Positions 1-10,200 are shown, counted from the stretch's first letter. The stretch: 32,582 bases of DNA from Candidatus Delongbacteria bacterium (GCA_027858795.1 JAQICF010000205.1:1-32582); one strand, 5' to 3'. Made by a program: numbers and translations. The notes: generated by a model from the sequence alone, not told the origin.

Positions 1-1117
1 CAATGAATTTATCCTCTTTAAAATCAAACTTCATATCAGTTGGAGTATGCGACTCAACTATCTCAAGCTGATCAAGAATAATAGTATTCTGAAATTCTCC
101 ATCCTTAAAAATATCAATATGAGGATTATGCTTAACACCCTCAGGTCTCTTCTGAGAAACCCAAACAAGAAGTTGACCATATTTATCAGCATACATCCCG
201 TTCATAACAGACTTCAACTTACAATTTGGAATGATCTGTTCACCATTCCATACGAATCCTGAAGTTTCCTCATAATGTTTTTTCTCCTCCGGATTATATT
301 CTATCCTTGCATTATGTTTTGAAATAACACCAAGCAGATCTCCTGATTTGTTCTTCCAGTGGATCTGGTAGCTCTCAGGAAAATTCGGAGCAAAATAAAC
401 ATTCCCTTTATGATAAGCAAAAGGCATGAAAATGATCTTTGCACCTTCAATATCCATTGGTTCATACTCAGCAGGTATTTCATGTAGAAGAACTTTGATA
501 TTGAATTTCTTATCTTTTATACAAAATTTATTACCTATAAATACTTTATCGTCCTCAGCTTTGAAAGTAGGGAAATATCCGATTATTTCATCATCACCTA
601 TACCCATATCGTTTGCACCATAATAAAGCTGCGGTACTTGAATCAACTTATTCTCTCCAAAGTTACCACTCAGATCGAACAATGCAAATTTTGCTATACC
701 GGGAGAACCAATCCCTAAAGAATCACCAACTACGACTATATCCTGACCACCAACAATCTCGCCAGGACCTTGACCCTGCTTACAGAAATTTAGCAGATAT
801 TTACCATCCTTATCGTACTTGAAGACTGTCTGCTTTACAGCATCGAAAATATAAAAATTACCATCAGCATCAATTTCCATGTCTGAAGCACGTGTGAAAG
901 TGATCATTGTATCTTGCTCAAGACCTGTGATCTCAACTTTATTATCTATCACCAATTTCAAATTAGGATTTGCAGGTACATTCCTATTACTATAATGCTT
1001 CACACCATCCTTTTCTGTTATTGTACACGTTTCATTTCTAGAACATCCTACTGTCAACAAAGACAGAAGAAAACTGAAAGTTAACATTCCGATCAGAATT
1101 TTTGAATACTTTTTCAT
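1..1117 (-). CDS. 6-bladed beta-propeller lipoprotein, 3' end truncated by window edge
   Basis: An uninterrupted minus-strand frame starts at the ATG at 1115-1117 and runs off the left edge without a stop (372 full codons visible). An AAGGAG site lies 7 bases upstream of the ATG. The N-terminus is a signal peptide with a hydrophobic core (residues 6-24) and a lipobox-like LTVGC, so Cys25 would be lipidated and the protein anchored to a membrane facing the periplasm or outside. Residues 80-120 read as a propeller blade (DGNFYIFD, then YDKDGKYL) followed by GQGPGE at 115-120, the signature of Bacteroidota-type 6-bladed beta-propeller proteins. The substrate or partner is unknown; in Bacteroidota such propellers often sit beside small secreted peptides, and two small ORFs do lie upstream here. 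Several short ORFs on the plus strand are shadows. The family call is good, the function is not known. Confidence 0.82.
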   Translation of the reverse strand, partial: MKKYSKILIGMLTFSFLLSLLTVGCSRNETCTITEKDGVKHYSNRNVPANPNLKLVIDNKVEITGLEQDTMITFTRASDMEIDADGNFYIFDAVKQTVFKYDKDGKYLLNFCKQGQGPGEIVGGQDIVVVGDSLGIGSPGIAKFALFDLSGNFGENKLIQVPQLYYGANDMGIGDDEIIGYFPTFKAEDDKVFIGNKFCIKDKKFNIKVLLHEIPAEYEPMDIEGAKIIFMPFAYHKGNVYFAPNFPESYQIHWKNKSGDLLGVISKHNARIEYNPEEKKHYEETSGFVWNGEQIIPNCKLKSVMNGMYADKYGQLLVWVSQKRPEGVKHNPHIDIFKDGEFQNTIILDQLEIVESHTPTDMKFDFKEDKFI

Positions 1118-1263
1118 CTCAACTCCTTATTTAATGATATTTTAGTTTAATGTACAAGTTGAATAATAATACTTTGATAACTAAATATACACAATCTTCT
1201 GATGAAAAAGCAATAATTAGGTTTGAACACGATAAAATCAGAGATGGATTTGGAAAGTAAATT

Positions 1264-1289
1264 AAAAAAAGGCGACCATAAAAGCCGCC
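1264..1289 (-). terminator. Rho-independent terminator after the 90-aa peptide gene
   Basis: Read on the minus strand, GGCGGC (1284-1289) pairs with GTCGCC (1271-1276) with one G-U pair, and a run of seven T follows (1264-1270). It lies just after the stop codon of the 1304-1576 gene and before the propeller gene, so the small ORFs and the propeller probably form separate or attenuated transcripts. Confidence 0.75.
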
Positions 1290-1303
1290 ATAATGGGATC
1301 CTA

Positions 1304-1576
1304 TTATTCATAAATGGTATTCATGTACTTTTCATGAATATCATTACCAGTTCGTTTTTTTACTTCATTTGAGGAGATAGGAATAGTATGCTTTTGAATT
1401 TTTGATCCTTCTTCAACGACCAATTTGGTATTTATATCTGAGTTGGTCGTAGAATTCCTTTCAATTTCAGAACCAGTATTATTTTCTTCAGCTAAATGAT
1501 CGTGGCAATAATATCCAAATATCATCATTATTGTTAATGAAGCAGTGCTAAAATAACCATTTCTTGAAAACTTCAT
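1304..1576 (-). CDS. Small hypothetical exported or membrane-anchored peptide (90 aa)
   Basis: A 90-codon ORF preceded by a strong AGGAGG Shine-Dalgarno at correct spacing from the ATG, and followed by an intrinsic terminator; both support a real gene. Residues 1-23 look like an uncleaved or weak signal sequence: short positive start (MKFSR), then a hydrophobic stretch ending FGYYC. The rest (24-90) is polar and rich in N, T, S, E and K with no recognisable domain. I do not recognise a family. Its place beside a 6-bladed beta-propeller lipoprotein recalls the small NVEALA-type secreted peptides found next to such propellers in Bacteroidota, but the NVEALA motif itself is absent, so that link is only contextual. 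Confidence 0.6.
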   Translation of the reverse strand: MKFSRNGYFSTASLTIMMIFGYYCHDHLAEENNTGSEIERNSTTNSDINTKLVVEEGSKIQKHTIPISSNEVKKRTGNDIHEKYMNTIYE

Positions 1577-1644
1577 TTAATCCTCCTTCTAGATTTTATA
1601 GTTGTTTATAAATTGTGTTATATGTATAAGGTATTAAGAGAGTG

Positions 1645-1803
1645 TCATGAAAGTAACAATACTCCTTGAAACCTTTTAACCTTTTTGCTCATTCTTCTCA
1701 TTCGGTATCTCATGTCCACACTTGCCATTTCAACTCTCTCTTCATTCTTGTTTATTTTTTCTGTGTTTGATCTTTCTAATTTTGCTTGGTTATTGATCTT
1801 CAT
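1645..1803 (-). CDS. Small basic hypothetical protein (52 aa)
   Basis: A minus-strand ORF of 52 codons starting at the ATG at 1801-1803 and ending in TGA at 1645-1647. AGGAGA lies six bases upstream of the ATG, a good ribosome binding site. The product has no signal peptide; its first half is charged and Asn/Glu/Lys-rich and its second half is strongly basic (MRYRMRRMSKKVKRF) before a short hydrophobic end. No family is recognised. It sits 68 bases upstream of the 90-aa peptide gene on the same strand, so the two may share a transcript. The main evidence is the Shine-Dalgarno and context; a chance ORF of this size cannot be excluded. Confidence 0.45.
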   Translation of the reverse strand: MKINNQAKLERSNTEKINKNEERVEMASVDMRYRMRRMSKKVKRFQGVLLLS

Positions 1804-2007
1804 GATGTTCTCCTGATTTTATGTTTTTGCTTTTTTTAACATCGATACGTTCGTTTGTTAACTTATTTAATGTATCAACACAGGCAATATAGTGATTATT
1901 AACATCTTTGCCAAGTTTTTATTTACTTTTTCAATGCTTTGTGCGTATTTTCATTAAGATTATTCATGTTTTACAATGCCTTGTGTTAACTTTGCTGAAT
2001 ATTTGCA

Positions 2008-2036
2008 TTTCAATCATCCATTAATTATTGTATATT
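2008..2036 (+). promoter_or_regulatory. Candidate sigma70-type promoter of the DUF748 gene
   Basis: TTTCAA (2008-2013), 17-base spacer, TATATT (2031-2036), about 35 bases before the start codon at 2071. The same two hexamers with the same spacing recur upstream of plsX. The -35 match is weak and the region is AT-rich, so this is tentative. Confidence 0.35.
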
Positions 2037-2070
2037 GTATTACATATATAAATACATTAAAGGTTAAAAT

Positions 2071-4398
2071 ATGGCAAAGGACAGATCCAAGAAAAAGAAA
2101 CGAGTAATATTCAACTTATATTTTTGGCTGGGAATGTTTTTCCTATTATTCATTATACTATTTTATATAGCGATCCCTTTTGCTGTAAAAACGATAGCAA
2201 GTAATTATGTAAAAGAAAACTATGACCGTGATCTTGAGATAGGTTCATTTTCTCTGAATCCTTTCGGTTTCACTGTGACTATTGATGATCTTGTTCTTTA
2301 TGATACTGATGGAGAGACCTTCGTCAAATGGAAGAGGTTCTATGTTGATCCTGAGATAATCCCTATGATGAGCAATGAAATAGTAATTGATAAGCTTGCT
2401 CTGATAGGTTATGAAATAAACGTCCGTAAATTCAAAGATGAAAAATTCAATTTCTCAGATTTCCTTGAGGGTGATTCTACCGCTGTCGTTGATACCGTTG
2501 AGGTAGATGATAAAGAATCTGCCCCCTGGATCATTCGTTTGAACGATCTGAAAATTGCTAAGATGAATCTTTCATTCACTGATAAAACAGCCTCACCTGA
2601 ACTCTCTTTGGACATTGATGATTTTAACAGTTCTGTACAGAATTTCACTATAAATACGAGTGAAATTACTGACTGGGACATAGACTTTACAGTCAGTGGT
2701 GGAAAGATAGCATCTAAAGGAACTCTTACTCTAGAGCCGATGTCTATTGAAACAAAACTGACCATTGAAAGACTTCCGGTATCAATTGCTAACAGATTTA
2801 TACCCGAAAATATGACACTTTATATCGATGATGGATATTTCTACTCTGAATACGATATCAGCCTTGGTATTGATGACAGCAGTAAGGTATTTGTATCTGC
2901 AAAAGGTGGATCTAACATTGCAAATCTGAAGGTTATCGAAAAAAAGGAAGAAACAACATTGATGTCTTTCAATGATCTTGCCATAAATGACCTATCATTC
3001 GATCTTGACCCGATGAAAGTGGATATATCTGAGATAGTCCTCGAGAGTTTTTATTCCAATGTAGTGATTTCAAAAGATAAAAAACTGAATATAAACGATG
3101 CACTCGGTATTGAACCCGCACCTGAAGATTCTGTTTATATAGATCAACTCGAGGTAAAAACTGAATCAAATGCTCCAAAACCCGATGTTTTTATCAGGCA
3201 GATAAGACTGGTTGATAACTCTGTCGATTTCGCTGACAATTCAATGCCATTACCCTTTATAACCAAGATAGAAAAACTGAATACTACAATAGACAGTATC
3301 GATCTCAAAGATGAACAGGAAACGGATATTTCTCTTCACGGTGTAATAGATGAAACTTCCACGGCGGATATAACCGGTTCACTTTATCTCTCTGACCCGA
3401 ATTATAATACAGATATTAAGTTAACACTGAATAAATTAAATCTTATCCACTACTCCCCTTTCTCAGCAAAATTCGTCGGTCTGCTGATAGACAAAGGAAG
3501 TTTTTCTCTGGATCTTATGTATAAAGTTAAAAAGTCACGGCTTACAATGGAAAGTCAGATTAGGCTGAATAAATTAACTTTTGGCAAAGATTATCCAAGT
3601 GAGTATGCTACAAGTTTACCTGTAAAATTGCCTTTAGCTCTATTGCAGAATTCTAAGGGAAATATTGAACATGATATAAATGCAACAGGTGACCTTTCCG
3701 ATCCTGAAGTAAGCTTGAGAGGAGTGATCTTCAAATCAGTTAGCCAGATACTTTTAAATATTGCAGCTTCTCCATTTAAACTCCTTAGAAAAGGGCTGAC
3801 TATGTTCGCACCTGAAGATCTGAACCACGTTGACTTTGCATTTGCTTCAACAGAACTTGATTCACTTGAAATGAAAAAATTATCAGGGATTTCTTCAGCT
3901 CTACTTGATAAGCCTTCACTGAAGATAAGCATAACCGGTGTAGCTGACAGAAAAATCGACAAAAAAGCGATCCGAGACAAGATACATAGCTCTTTGATTA
4001 CAAAGAATACAAAAACTCCATACGATTCTCTGAACACATCAGACAGACTGAACCTACTGGAAAAGATCTATAAATTAACTTCACCTACACCTGCATTGAT
4101 AGACTCTATCAAGAAAGAAAATATTGTAAAATTACAACCTGCTCCTACTCCTGAAATGCACATCAGGTTGGACTCTTTGAAATATATAAAAGATATTAAA
4201 CAGAATGTTTACGATCTACATAAAGTTGATGATGCTGAACTGCTCAAGTTGACCAATAAAAGAGCTCAGAATATTTTACTTCATTTTACTCAGAGAGATT
4301 CTGTACCTATCGACCAGGTAGAGATATCTGAAGGTAAATTATCCGAAAAGGTCGGAATCAAAAAGATCCAATGTAAGTTAGAACTTGGTGTAAAGTAA
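2071..4398 (+). CDS. DUF748 (AsmA-like) envelope protein
   Basis: 775 residues. A short lysine-rich cytoplasmic start (residues 1-12) is followed by one long transmembrane segment (about 14-37) and then a large extracytoplasmic region of repeated beta-strand-rich blocks typical of DUF748/AsmA-like proteins: the start SNYVKENYDRDLEIGS, the block LDIDDFNSSVQNFTI, and the later series with GSFSLDLMYKVKKSRL around 475-490. The C-terminal part (about 700-775) is helical, ending in a strand-rich tail. AsmA-like proteins are long beta-groove proteins implicated in moving lipids between membranes or in outer membrane homeostasis; that role is inferred by family. An AAAGG lies upstream of ATG 2071. 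It is a single-gene unit, with small genes diverging upstream and tldE converging downstream. Confidence 0.8.
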   Translation: MAKDRSKKKKRVIFNLYFWLGMFFLLFIILFYIAIPFAVKTIASNYVKENYDRDLEIGSFSLNPFGFTVTIDDLVLYDTDGETFVKWKRFYVDPEIIPMMSNEIVIDKLALIGYEINVRKFKDEKFNFSDFLEGDSTAVVDTVEVDDKESAPWIIRLNDLKIAKMNLSFTDKTASPELSLDIDDFNSSVQNFTINTSEITDWDIDFTVSGGKIASKGTLTLEPMSIETKLTIERLPVSIANRFIPENMTLYIDDGYFYSEYDISLGIDDSSKVFVSAKGGSNIANLKVIEKKEETTLMSFNDLAINDLSFDLDPMKVDISEIVLESFYSNVVISKDKKLNINDALGIEPAPEDSVYIDQLEVKTESNAPKPDVFIRQIRLVDNSVDFADNSMPLPFITKIEKLNTTIDSIDLKDEQETDISLHGVIDETSTADITGSLYLSDPNYNTDIKLTLNKLNLIHYSPFSAKFVGLLIDKGSFSLDLMYKVKKSRLTMESQIRLNKLTFGKDYPSEYATSLPVKLPLALLQNSKGNIEHDINATGDLSDPEVSLRGVIFKSVSQILLNIAASPFKLLRKGLTMFAPEDLNHVDFAFASTELDSLEMKKLSGISSALLDKPSLKISITGVADRKIDKKAIRDKIHSSLITKNTKTPYDSLNTSDRLNLLEKIYKLTSPTPALIDSIKKENIVKLQPAPTPEMHIRLDSLKYIKDIKQNVYDLHKVDDAELLKLTNKRAQNILLHFTQRDSVPIDQVEISEGKLSEKVGIKKIQCKLELGVK

Positions 4399-4422
4399 AG
4401 ACGTAGCACCGCTACGTCTCTT
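4399..4422. terminator. Perfect 9-bp hairpin between convergent genes
   Basis: AGACGTAGC (4399-4407), loop ACC, GCTACGTCT (4411-4419), then CTTT. It begins at the base after the DUF748 stop codon and lies 20 bases from the end of convergent tldE, so it could end transcription from the plus side. The T-run is short. The AGACGTA/TACGTCT arms match the palindrome after clpX, so it may be a repeat-family member serving as terminator. Confidence 0.6.
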
Positions 4423-4439
4423 TAAACACCTAGAAAACC

Positions 4440-5732
4440 CTATTTTCCGGAGATCGTGATATCTTTAACCTTCATCCAAGGAAATTTCGTATACCCAAAA
4501 TCAGTAACCTCTTCAGATATCTCAACAATATCATTGAGAAATTTGAATGCATTACCACTGATCATGATCTCTTTCACAGGATATTTAATTTCACCATCCT
4601 CGATAAAGTAGCTATTCTTAGCAATACCTGAAAAGTCACCATTATCGTTAGGTTGTCCACCAGAGAATCTACTTAATAGAATTCCTTTTTTTGTATTCTT
4701 AACCATCTCAGCAAACTTAATATTACCTGCATCTACAGACATATTCGAACCGTCAGTTTTAGTTATATCTTTTCCAACTTTCTTAGATCCGTATAATGTC
4801 AATAAAAACGATTTCAGTACACCATTTTCAATTATATTAACATTTTCATTCTTGTAACCATCGCCTGAGAAAAAACTTTTTACTGCAAATTCTTCACTCA
4901 GTGATTCTGATCTTAAAGTAAATTTATCACTGGCGATCTTTTCACCTAATTTATCTTTAAGTTTTGACACACCTGTAATATGAGAATAATCTCCCAGATG
5001 GCCAAGAACAGGTCCTATCATTGATCCCATACACTCTGGAGCAACAATAATATCACCTTCAAATTTCTGATCAAATGCCTTTGCATTAACTTCTTCTGCA
5101 CTTTGCTTTAATAATGTTTTAAGATTTACAATATCAATAAGTTTTCCTTCAAGATTATTCATAATTTTTGCGCTATAATTAAAGGATGATGTCTTTTTAC
5201 CTTCCTTTGAAGTGAACATAGTTACGAATTGATAGTATCCCTGATCGGATGAATAATCCACACCATTTGAATTTTTAAGATAGATGCTATTTTTATTAAA
5301 TGAAACTCCACCTTCTTCAAAGTGCGTGATCGGATATGCATCCTTTACATGTGTAAGAAATTCATTCAATTTAATATACATTTTATCGTTATCAGGCTCC
5401 ATTACTCCTGATTCAAACGACTCAGCAGGTTGAAATTCACTAATATCATGAGCTTCATCGGGCTGAGAAGATTTAGCTAGTTCTATAGTCTCTGCAATTG
5501 CAAGATCTAGCGATTCCTTATCAGTTTTATTTAATACTTTTGAACCTTTTTTACTGTCCTTTATTGCCGTCAGGGTTAAAGTTATATTAAAAGTTGTTCT
5601 AAACATTTTAATAACGCCTGCATTAAAATATAATTCTCTTTTTTCCTCTTGATTTAAAAGCACTCTTGATTTATCGGCACCTTTCAATTTGAGCTGTTCA
5701 ATGCAATAGTCCATCATTTCTCTGTTTTTCAT
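4440..5732 (-). CDS. tldE: TldE/PmbA-type metalloprotease partner subunit
   Basis: 430 residues of the PmbA/TldE family, the partner of TldD. In known TldD-TldE complexes TldD holds the zinc site and TldE shapes the channel for unfolded peptides, removing leader peptides (microcin B17) or degrading CcdA. The fold is visible from the N-terminal block with DKSRVLLNQEEKRELYFNAG, through the middle block GSMIGPVLGHLGDYSHITG, to the C-terminal GDFSGIAKNSYFIEDGEI and MISGN. As expected for TldE there is no HExxxH motif. It starts 2 bases after tldD ends; its GGAGG Shine-Dalgarno lies inside the last codons of tldD, so the two are translationally linked. It converges on the DUF748 gene. Confidence 0.9.
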   Translation of the reverse strand: MKNREMMDYCIEQLKLKGADKSRVLLNQEEKRELYFNAGVIKMFRTTFNITLTLTAIKDSKKGSKVLNKTDKESLDLAIAETIELAKSSQPDEAHDISEFQPAESFESGVMEPDNDKMYIKLNEFLTHVKDAYPITHFEEGGVSFNKNSIYLKNSNGVDYSSDQGYYQFVTMFTSKEGKKTSSFNYSAKIMNNLEGKLIDIVNLKTLLKQSAEEVNAKAFDQKFEGDIIVAPECMGSMIGPVLGHLGDYSHITGVSKLKDKLGEKIASDKFTLRSESLSEEFAVKSFFSGDGYKNENVNIIENGVLKSFLLTLYGSKKVGKDITKTDGSNMSVDAGNIKFAEMVKNTKKGILLSRFSGGQPNDNGDFSGIAKNSYFIEDGEIKYPVKEIMISGNAFKFLNDIVEISEEVTDFGYTKFPWMKVKDITISGK

Positions 5733-5734
5733 TA

Positions 5735-7114
5735 TTACTTACCTCCAATGTTAACTTTGCACTTAATAGCAGGGCCACCCATTCCTACCGGTATAGGTTG
5801 CTTCTTTCCGCACATCCCTGAGCAATCCCAAACCATATCATCAGAAACCATAGTCACGCTTTTCAATACATCAAAAGCAATTCCTGAAATAGTTGTATCT
5901 TTGATAGCTTTACCTAATTTACCGTTCTTGATCTCATAACCAATAACAATTCCAAACATGAATTCACTTGTCGAATCAGCCTGACCATTTGATGACTGAA
6001 TAAGATAATATCCATCATCTATTGAAGCAATCATATCTTCAAGTTTACTTTCTCCAGGTAAAATAGCAGTATTTCTCATTCTTACTAAAGGTTCATCTGA
6101 AAATTCATATGCTCTCGCGTTTCCTGTAACTTCATGTTTAAAATGAAGTGCTGTTTCTTTATTATGCATATATCCTTTCAAAATACCGTTTTCAATTATT
6201 ACTTGATCTTCTGCTTTCACACCTTCATCATCAATATATACAGGTATTGGGCAAGTATTACTGTCATATGTATGTGCAAAATCAACTAAACTGATCAAAG
6301 GGCTTGCAACTTCCTGGTTTAAATAATCTCCTGCTACTGATCCAGCCATAACAAAATCAGCTTCCGTTGTATGACCTATAGCTTCATGTGCTAAAATACC
6401 GGCAATTTTTGCATCCAAAATAACATCTTTCATACCTGCGCTAGGAAATACTCCCTCAGTTTTATCGATAAGACGACAATATGCTTCATCAATTCCTTTA
6501 AAAAGCTCCTTTGGATCGCTGAAAACATCTTCGAATTGACCTTTGTTTCCAAAAACTTTGAAAAGTTCAGAATTTTCATCATTAACTGTTTTGTTTATTA
6601 TAACGTAAACAAAAGCTTTAGGTATCATAGAGTAAGAATTCGAACCGTCTGAAGTTATTGTATTTTTTTCCATTTCCAGATCACTAATTACAATTGTTCG
6701 GGAAGTCAGATCCGAATATTTTTCAAAAATATAACTATCCAGCTTTTTTATGAAATCTATCTTAGCTTTCTGATCAATCTTTACTTTTTTAGTGTAAAAT
6801 TCATTCTCTGAGCTATGTGGTCTTGAATCAAACTTAATTTCCCCTTTACTTTGTTTCTTTCCCAGAAAATCCGCATTTTCTGTAGCAGATATAATAACTT
6901 TTTCTATTGCTTCATCTGAAATTACAGGATTCGAAGCAAATCCCCAGTTACCATTTTTGTTCACACGGGCAGAGATCCCACTTGTTACTTCAGCAGCATT
7001 TCCCATGATATCACCGTTTACAAGACTGATATTTGTAGTACGATTCTCCTGCACTCTCAACTCAGTATACTCTTTAAAGAATTTCTTGTAGGGTGTTAAG
7101 TCCTTTTTAAGCAT
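5735..7114 (-). CDS. tldD: TldD zinc metalloprotease subunit
   Basis: 459 residues, close to the usual TldD length. The catalytic motif HEAIGH is present at residues 243-248 (His243, Glu244, His248), and the C-terminus carries the typical Cys-rich block with CSGMCGKKQPIPVGMGGPAI. These mark the active TldD subunit that works with TldE on unfolded peptides in the cytoplasm. The start ATG has AGGAG six bases upstream. It is the first gene of a two-gene unit with tldE. About 170 bases separate it from the upstream large oxidoreductase gene on the same strand, and that gap holds palindromes, so it likely has its own promoter. No peptide substrate gene is evident nearby. Confidence 0.93.
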   Translation of the reverse strand: MLKKDLTPYKKFFKEYTELRVQENRTTNISLVNGDIMGNAAEVTSGISARVNKNGNWGFASNPVISDEAIEKVIISATENADFLGKKQSKGEIKFDSRPHSSENEFYTKKVKIDQKAKIDFIKKLDSYIFEKYSDLTSRTIVISDLEMEKNTITSDGSNSYSMIPKAFVYVIINKTVNDENSELFKVFGNKGQFEDVFSDPKELFKGIDEAYCRLIDKTEGVFPSAGMKDVILDAKIAGILAHEAIGHTTEADFVMAGSVAGDYLNQEVASPLISLVDFAHTYDSNTCPIPVYIDDEGVKAEDQVIIENGILKGYMHNKETALHFKHEVTGNARAYEFSDEPLVRMRNTAILPGESKLEDMIASIDDGYYLIQSSNGQADSTSEFMFGIVIGYEIKNGKLGKAIKDTTISGIAFDVLKSVTMVSDDMVWDCSGMCGKKQPIPVGMGGPAIKCKVNIGGK

Positions 7115-7244
7115 TCTTTCTCCTTCTATTAATTAATTATTTTTTTTACAAGATATAAGTTAAATATTCAAACGTAAAATACGAACATTTATTGGATGAA
7201 TCAGCAGTAATTAATGGTAAAATGTAAATAATCGGGGACGATTC

Positions 7245-7272
7245 GTAAGGGACGCAGATCTGCGTCCCCTAC
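7245..7272. repeat. Near-perfect 28-base palindrome (GGGACG family)
   Basis: GTA-A-GGGACGCA then GATC then TGCGTCCC-C-TAC form a 14-bp-arm palindrome with one mismatch (7248/7269). It lies 13 bases beyond the stop codon of the large oxidoreductase (minus strand). A further perfect 14-base palindrome, TACATCATGATGTA, overlaps it at 7270-7283. No T-run follows on the minus side, so a terminator role is uncertain. The GGGACG/CGTCCC arms match the hairpin between fabD and fabG. Confidence 0.6.
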
Positions 7273-7285
7273 ATCATGATGTATA

Positions 7286-10200
7286 TTATTTCATCTTTGC
7301 TTCGAACTCATCGTCAAAACGGTTAACCAAATTATCACACCCATGATCAAATGCTCTTGTATATCTGTCCTGATAACTGCATTCAAGATCATTAAACTGC
7401 TCACAATCATCTTTCATAACGTCAACAGCTTCAGCAAGAATATCCTCATTAGAAGCATAATCAGACTCTAGCCCAAGTTTCTTCATAATAGCTATCAACT
7501 GATCCGTAAAAACAACTGTCTTAGGTTTAACTTCTGCATTGAAACCACAAACCATCTTCTGAGTATTGGAGAAGCTACCACCCGACTCAATAGGGAAAGA
7601 AGCAGGAAGAATAAGATCAGCATGCTCGGCAGTCTTAGTCATAAAATAATCAGCAACAACACTGAATTGATTGACCGGTTGTAAACTGGTTGGATCTGTA
7701 TGGTCTAAAACAGTTCCGATAGGGTCCTCACCAAAAATGAAAATATTCTTTGCTGGAACTCCGTCTTTCTTAGAATTTTCTTCAGCGATCTCTATTTTAC
7801 TGTTCGGATATTTAGCTTTAGCATTCTCAAAGTAACAACTGCAAACATTTTCATAGATACCCATATCGAAAAGACCCTGAGAATTGTTCTTTTCTTTCAG
7901 TGATATGATTCCACTTGCTGTTTTACCTAGTTTCCCTGTTAATACCACAAGATTGAATATTTCACTCTGAGTTTCACGAGAAACTTTTCTTTCTGAGAAA
8001 ACCAATACTGCATTCTGCTCAATATTAAATTCCGCTGCAATCTGCTGAAGATATTCAGCTTCAAGTCCAACGTTCTTTACAACAGCATCAATATCAATAG
8101 CTAATAAATTCTTTGAATACTCTTCATAACCTTCCACATTTCCATCAATGAATAACTTATTAACTAAATTACCTTTCACAATGAAGTAGTTCAACGCCTT
8201 TACGAAATCATAGTAAGAATTTACTTTTACAGACTTATCTGATTTCTTATTCATTGAAGAATTTGAGCATGTAGTTACGTTAATTACTTCAGTTCCTTTA
8301 GCTCTTGCATTATTCAGCATGAAACCGAAAACTGCATTATGCTTATTCGGAGTTGAACCGACCAAATAAACTTTTCCAACCTGATCCAATTGATCAAAAG
8401 GAGTATTTGCATAGCTATTGAAGAATAATTCATCGGCTCTTCCGTGATAATGAAATGATGCCAGATTATTAGTTCCTACTGCTGCTCTTGCAAGTTTTGT
8501 TGTTAAATAAAGTTCTTCGTTAGTCATTCTTGCTCCTACAAAGAATGAATTTTCTTCTGGTTTAACAGCTTTGATCTTATTTGCAATTAATTCATATGCT
8601 TCATAGAAATCGATCTCTTCGAATTTACCGTCTTTCTTTAACAACGGCTTTGTAATTCTCTTTGAGTCATTCAGATAAGTATAACCGAATTTTGCGTATT
8701 TACAGATGTTCCCATCAGGATTTGCAATAGTTTTTCTTCCTTCAGCTTTCACAAAGTAACCATTCTTGTGATGAAGATCGACTCCACAACCGATAGAACA
8801 ATAGTTACAGACAGTTTCAACAACTTCAGTTTTAAAAGGTCCCGGTTTGAAAGTTTTATTTTCTGAAATCGCACCTGTAGGACAAGCATCTATACACATA
8901 CCACAAGACTCACAAGGAGTGTCTTTCAATGTATTTCCCAATGAAGGAGCTACAAAAGTATCAAAACCTCTGTTCACTAAACCTAGAGCATTTGCACCTA
9001 CAACTTCATCACAGATCCTTACACAACGTGAACAAAGGATACATTTATTATTATCGATCTCAATATATGGATGTGAATAGTCCACGTCATACTTCTTGAA
9101 TTCACCTGTGTATTTCTTCTGATCAACATTATAATCTGTACAATATTTTTTCAAGTCACATGTAAAAAGTTCACCACAACCACATTCAAGACATCTTTCC
9201 ACTTCCTTTTCAGCTTGCTCAGGTTTATAACCAAGTTCCACTTCAGTGAAATTGTGTCTGTCTTCCGGATCAAGAACAGGCATTTCTTCTCTGATCTGAG
9301 GATGAAATTCATTCATAAATTCGCTTGCTTCAAGTTCTTCGAAATTATCTCTCTTACTTACGAATTCAGTATTTTCACCAACGATTTCTTGTCCAGTCAG
9401 AAATTGATGGCAACTTTTCGCAGCAACTCTGCCCTGTGCAACAGCTTCGATAAGTGTAGCAGCACCTGTTACAGCATCACCGGCTGCAAAAATACTCGCT
9501 GCACCTGTTTGAAGTGTCTTAGCATCAGCGTCAATATCTCCCCATCTGTTCAACTTATACTCACCTTCAACATGGGGATTTATATTCTCGATATAATCAA
9601 TGTCAGACTTTTGTCCGATCGCAGCTAAGATGTAATCTAACTCAACATCGAACTCAGAACCTTCAATAGGAACAGGTCTTCTTCTACCGGAATCATCCGG
9701 AGATCCAAGTTCCATTTTGACACAGGTAAGTGAAACAAGTTTTCCCTCATCATCCATGTTTACTTCAGTTGGTGCCGTTAATAACAAATACTCAACGCCT
9801 TCAAGTTTTGATTCATGAATTTCAATAGGATTAGCAGGCATTTCATTTTCTGTTCTTCTGTATATAACGTAAGACCTCTCAGCACCACATCTTAGAGCTG
9901 AACGACAACAGTCCATTGCCGTGTTTCCACCACCAATGGTTGCAACAATCTTACCTTTGAAATTATATCTTTTACCTGTAAGTTCCATCGTTCTTAGATA
10001 ATCAATACCTGAAAGAACATTTTTAGCTTCTTCATTCTTAACTCTCATTGCAGCGCCTTTCTGGCAACCGACAGTAGTTATCATTGCATCATATTCAGCT
10101 TTTATATCAGAGTAGTTAACGTCTACACCAAATTTAGTATCGAATTTGATAGATACACCAAGTTCTTTGATAGTACCGATCTCTTTATCTAATAATTCAT

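Noticed and set aside
47..822. Several plus-strand ORFs of 65-71 codons at the left edge
   Set aside because: They lie opposite an uninterrupted minus-strand frame with a Shine-Dalgarno, a signal peptide and propeller motifs that runs through the window edge; they show no domain or ribosome binding site.
1940..2000. Two imperfect CAATGC(T/C)TTGTG direct repeats upstream of the DUF748 gene
   Set aside because: Only two short copies with a mismatch in AT-rich DNA; could be chance and no factor is suggested.
3591..4037. 148-codon ORF opposite the DUF748 gene
   Set aside because: Antisense shadow of a well supported coding frame, with no domain similarity or ribosome binding site.
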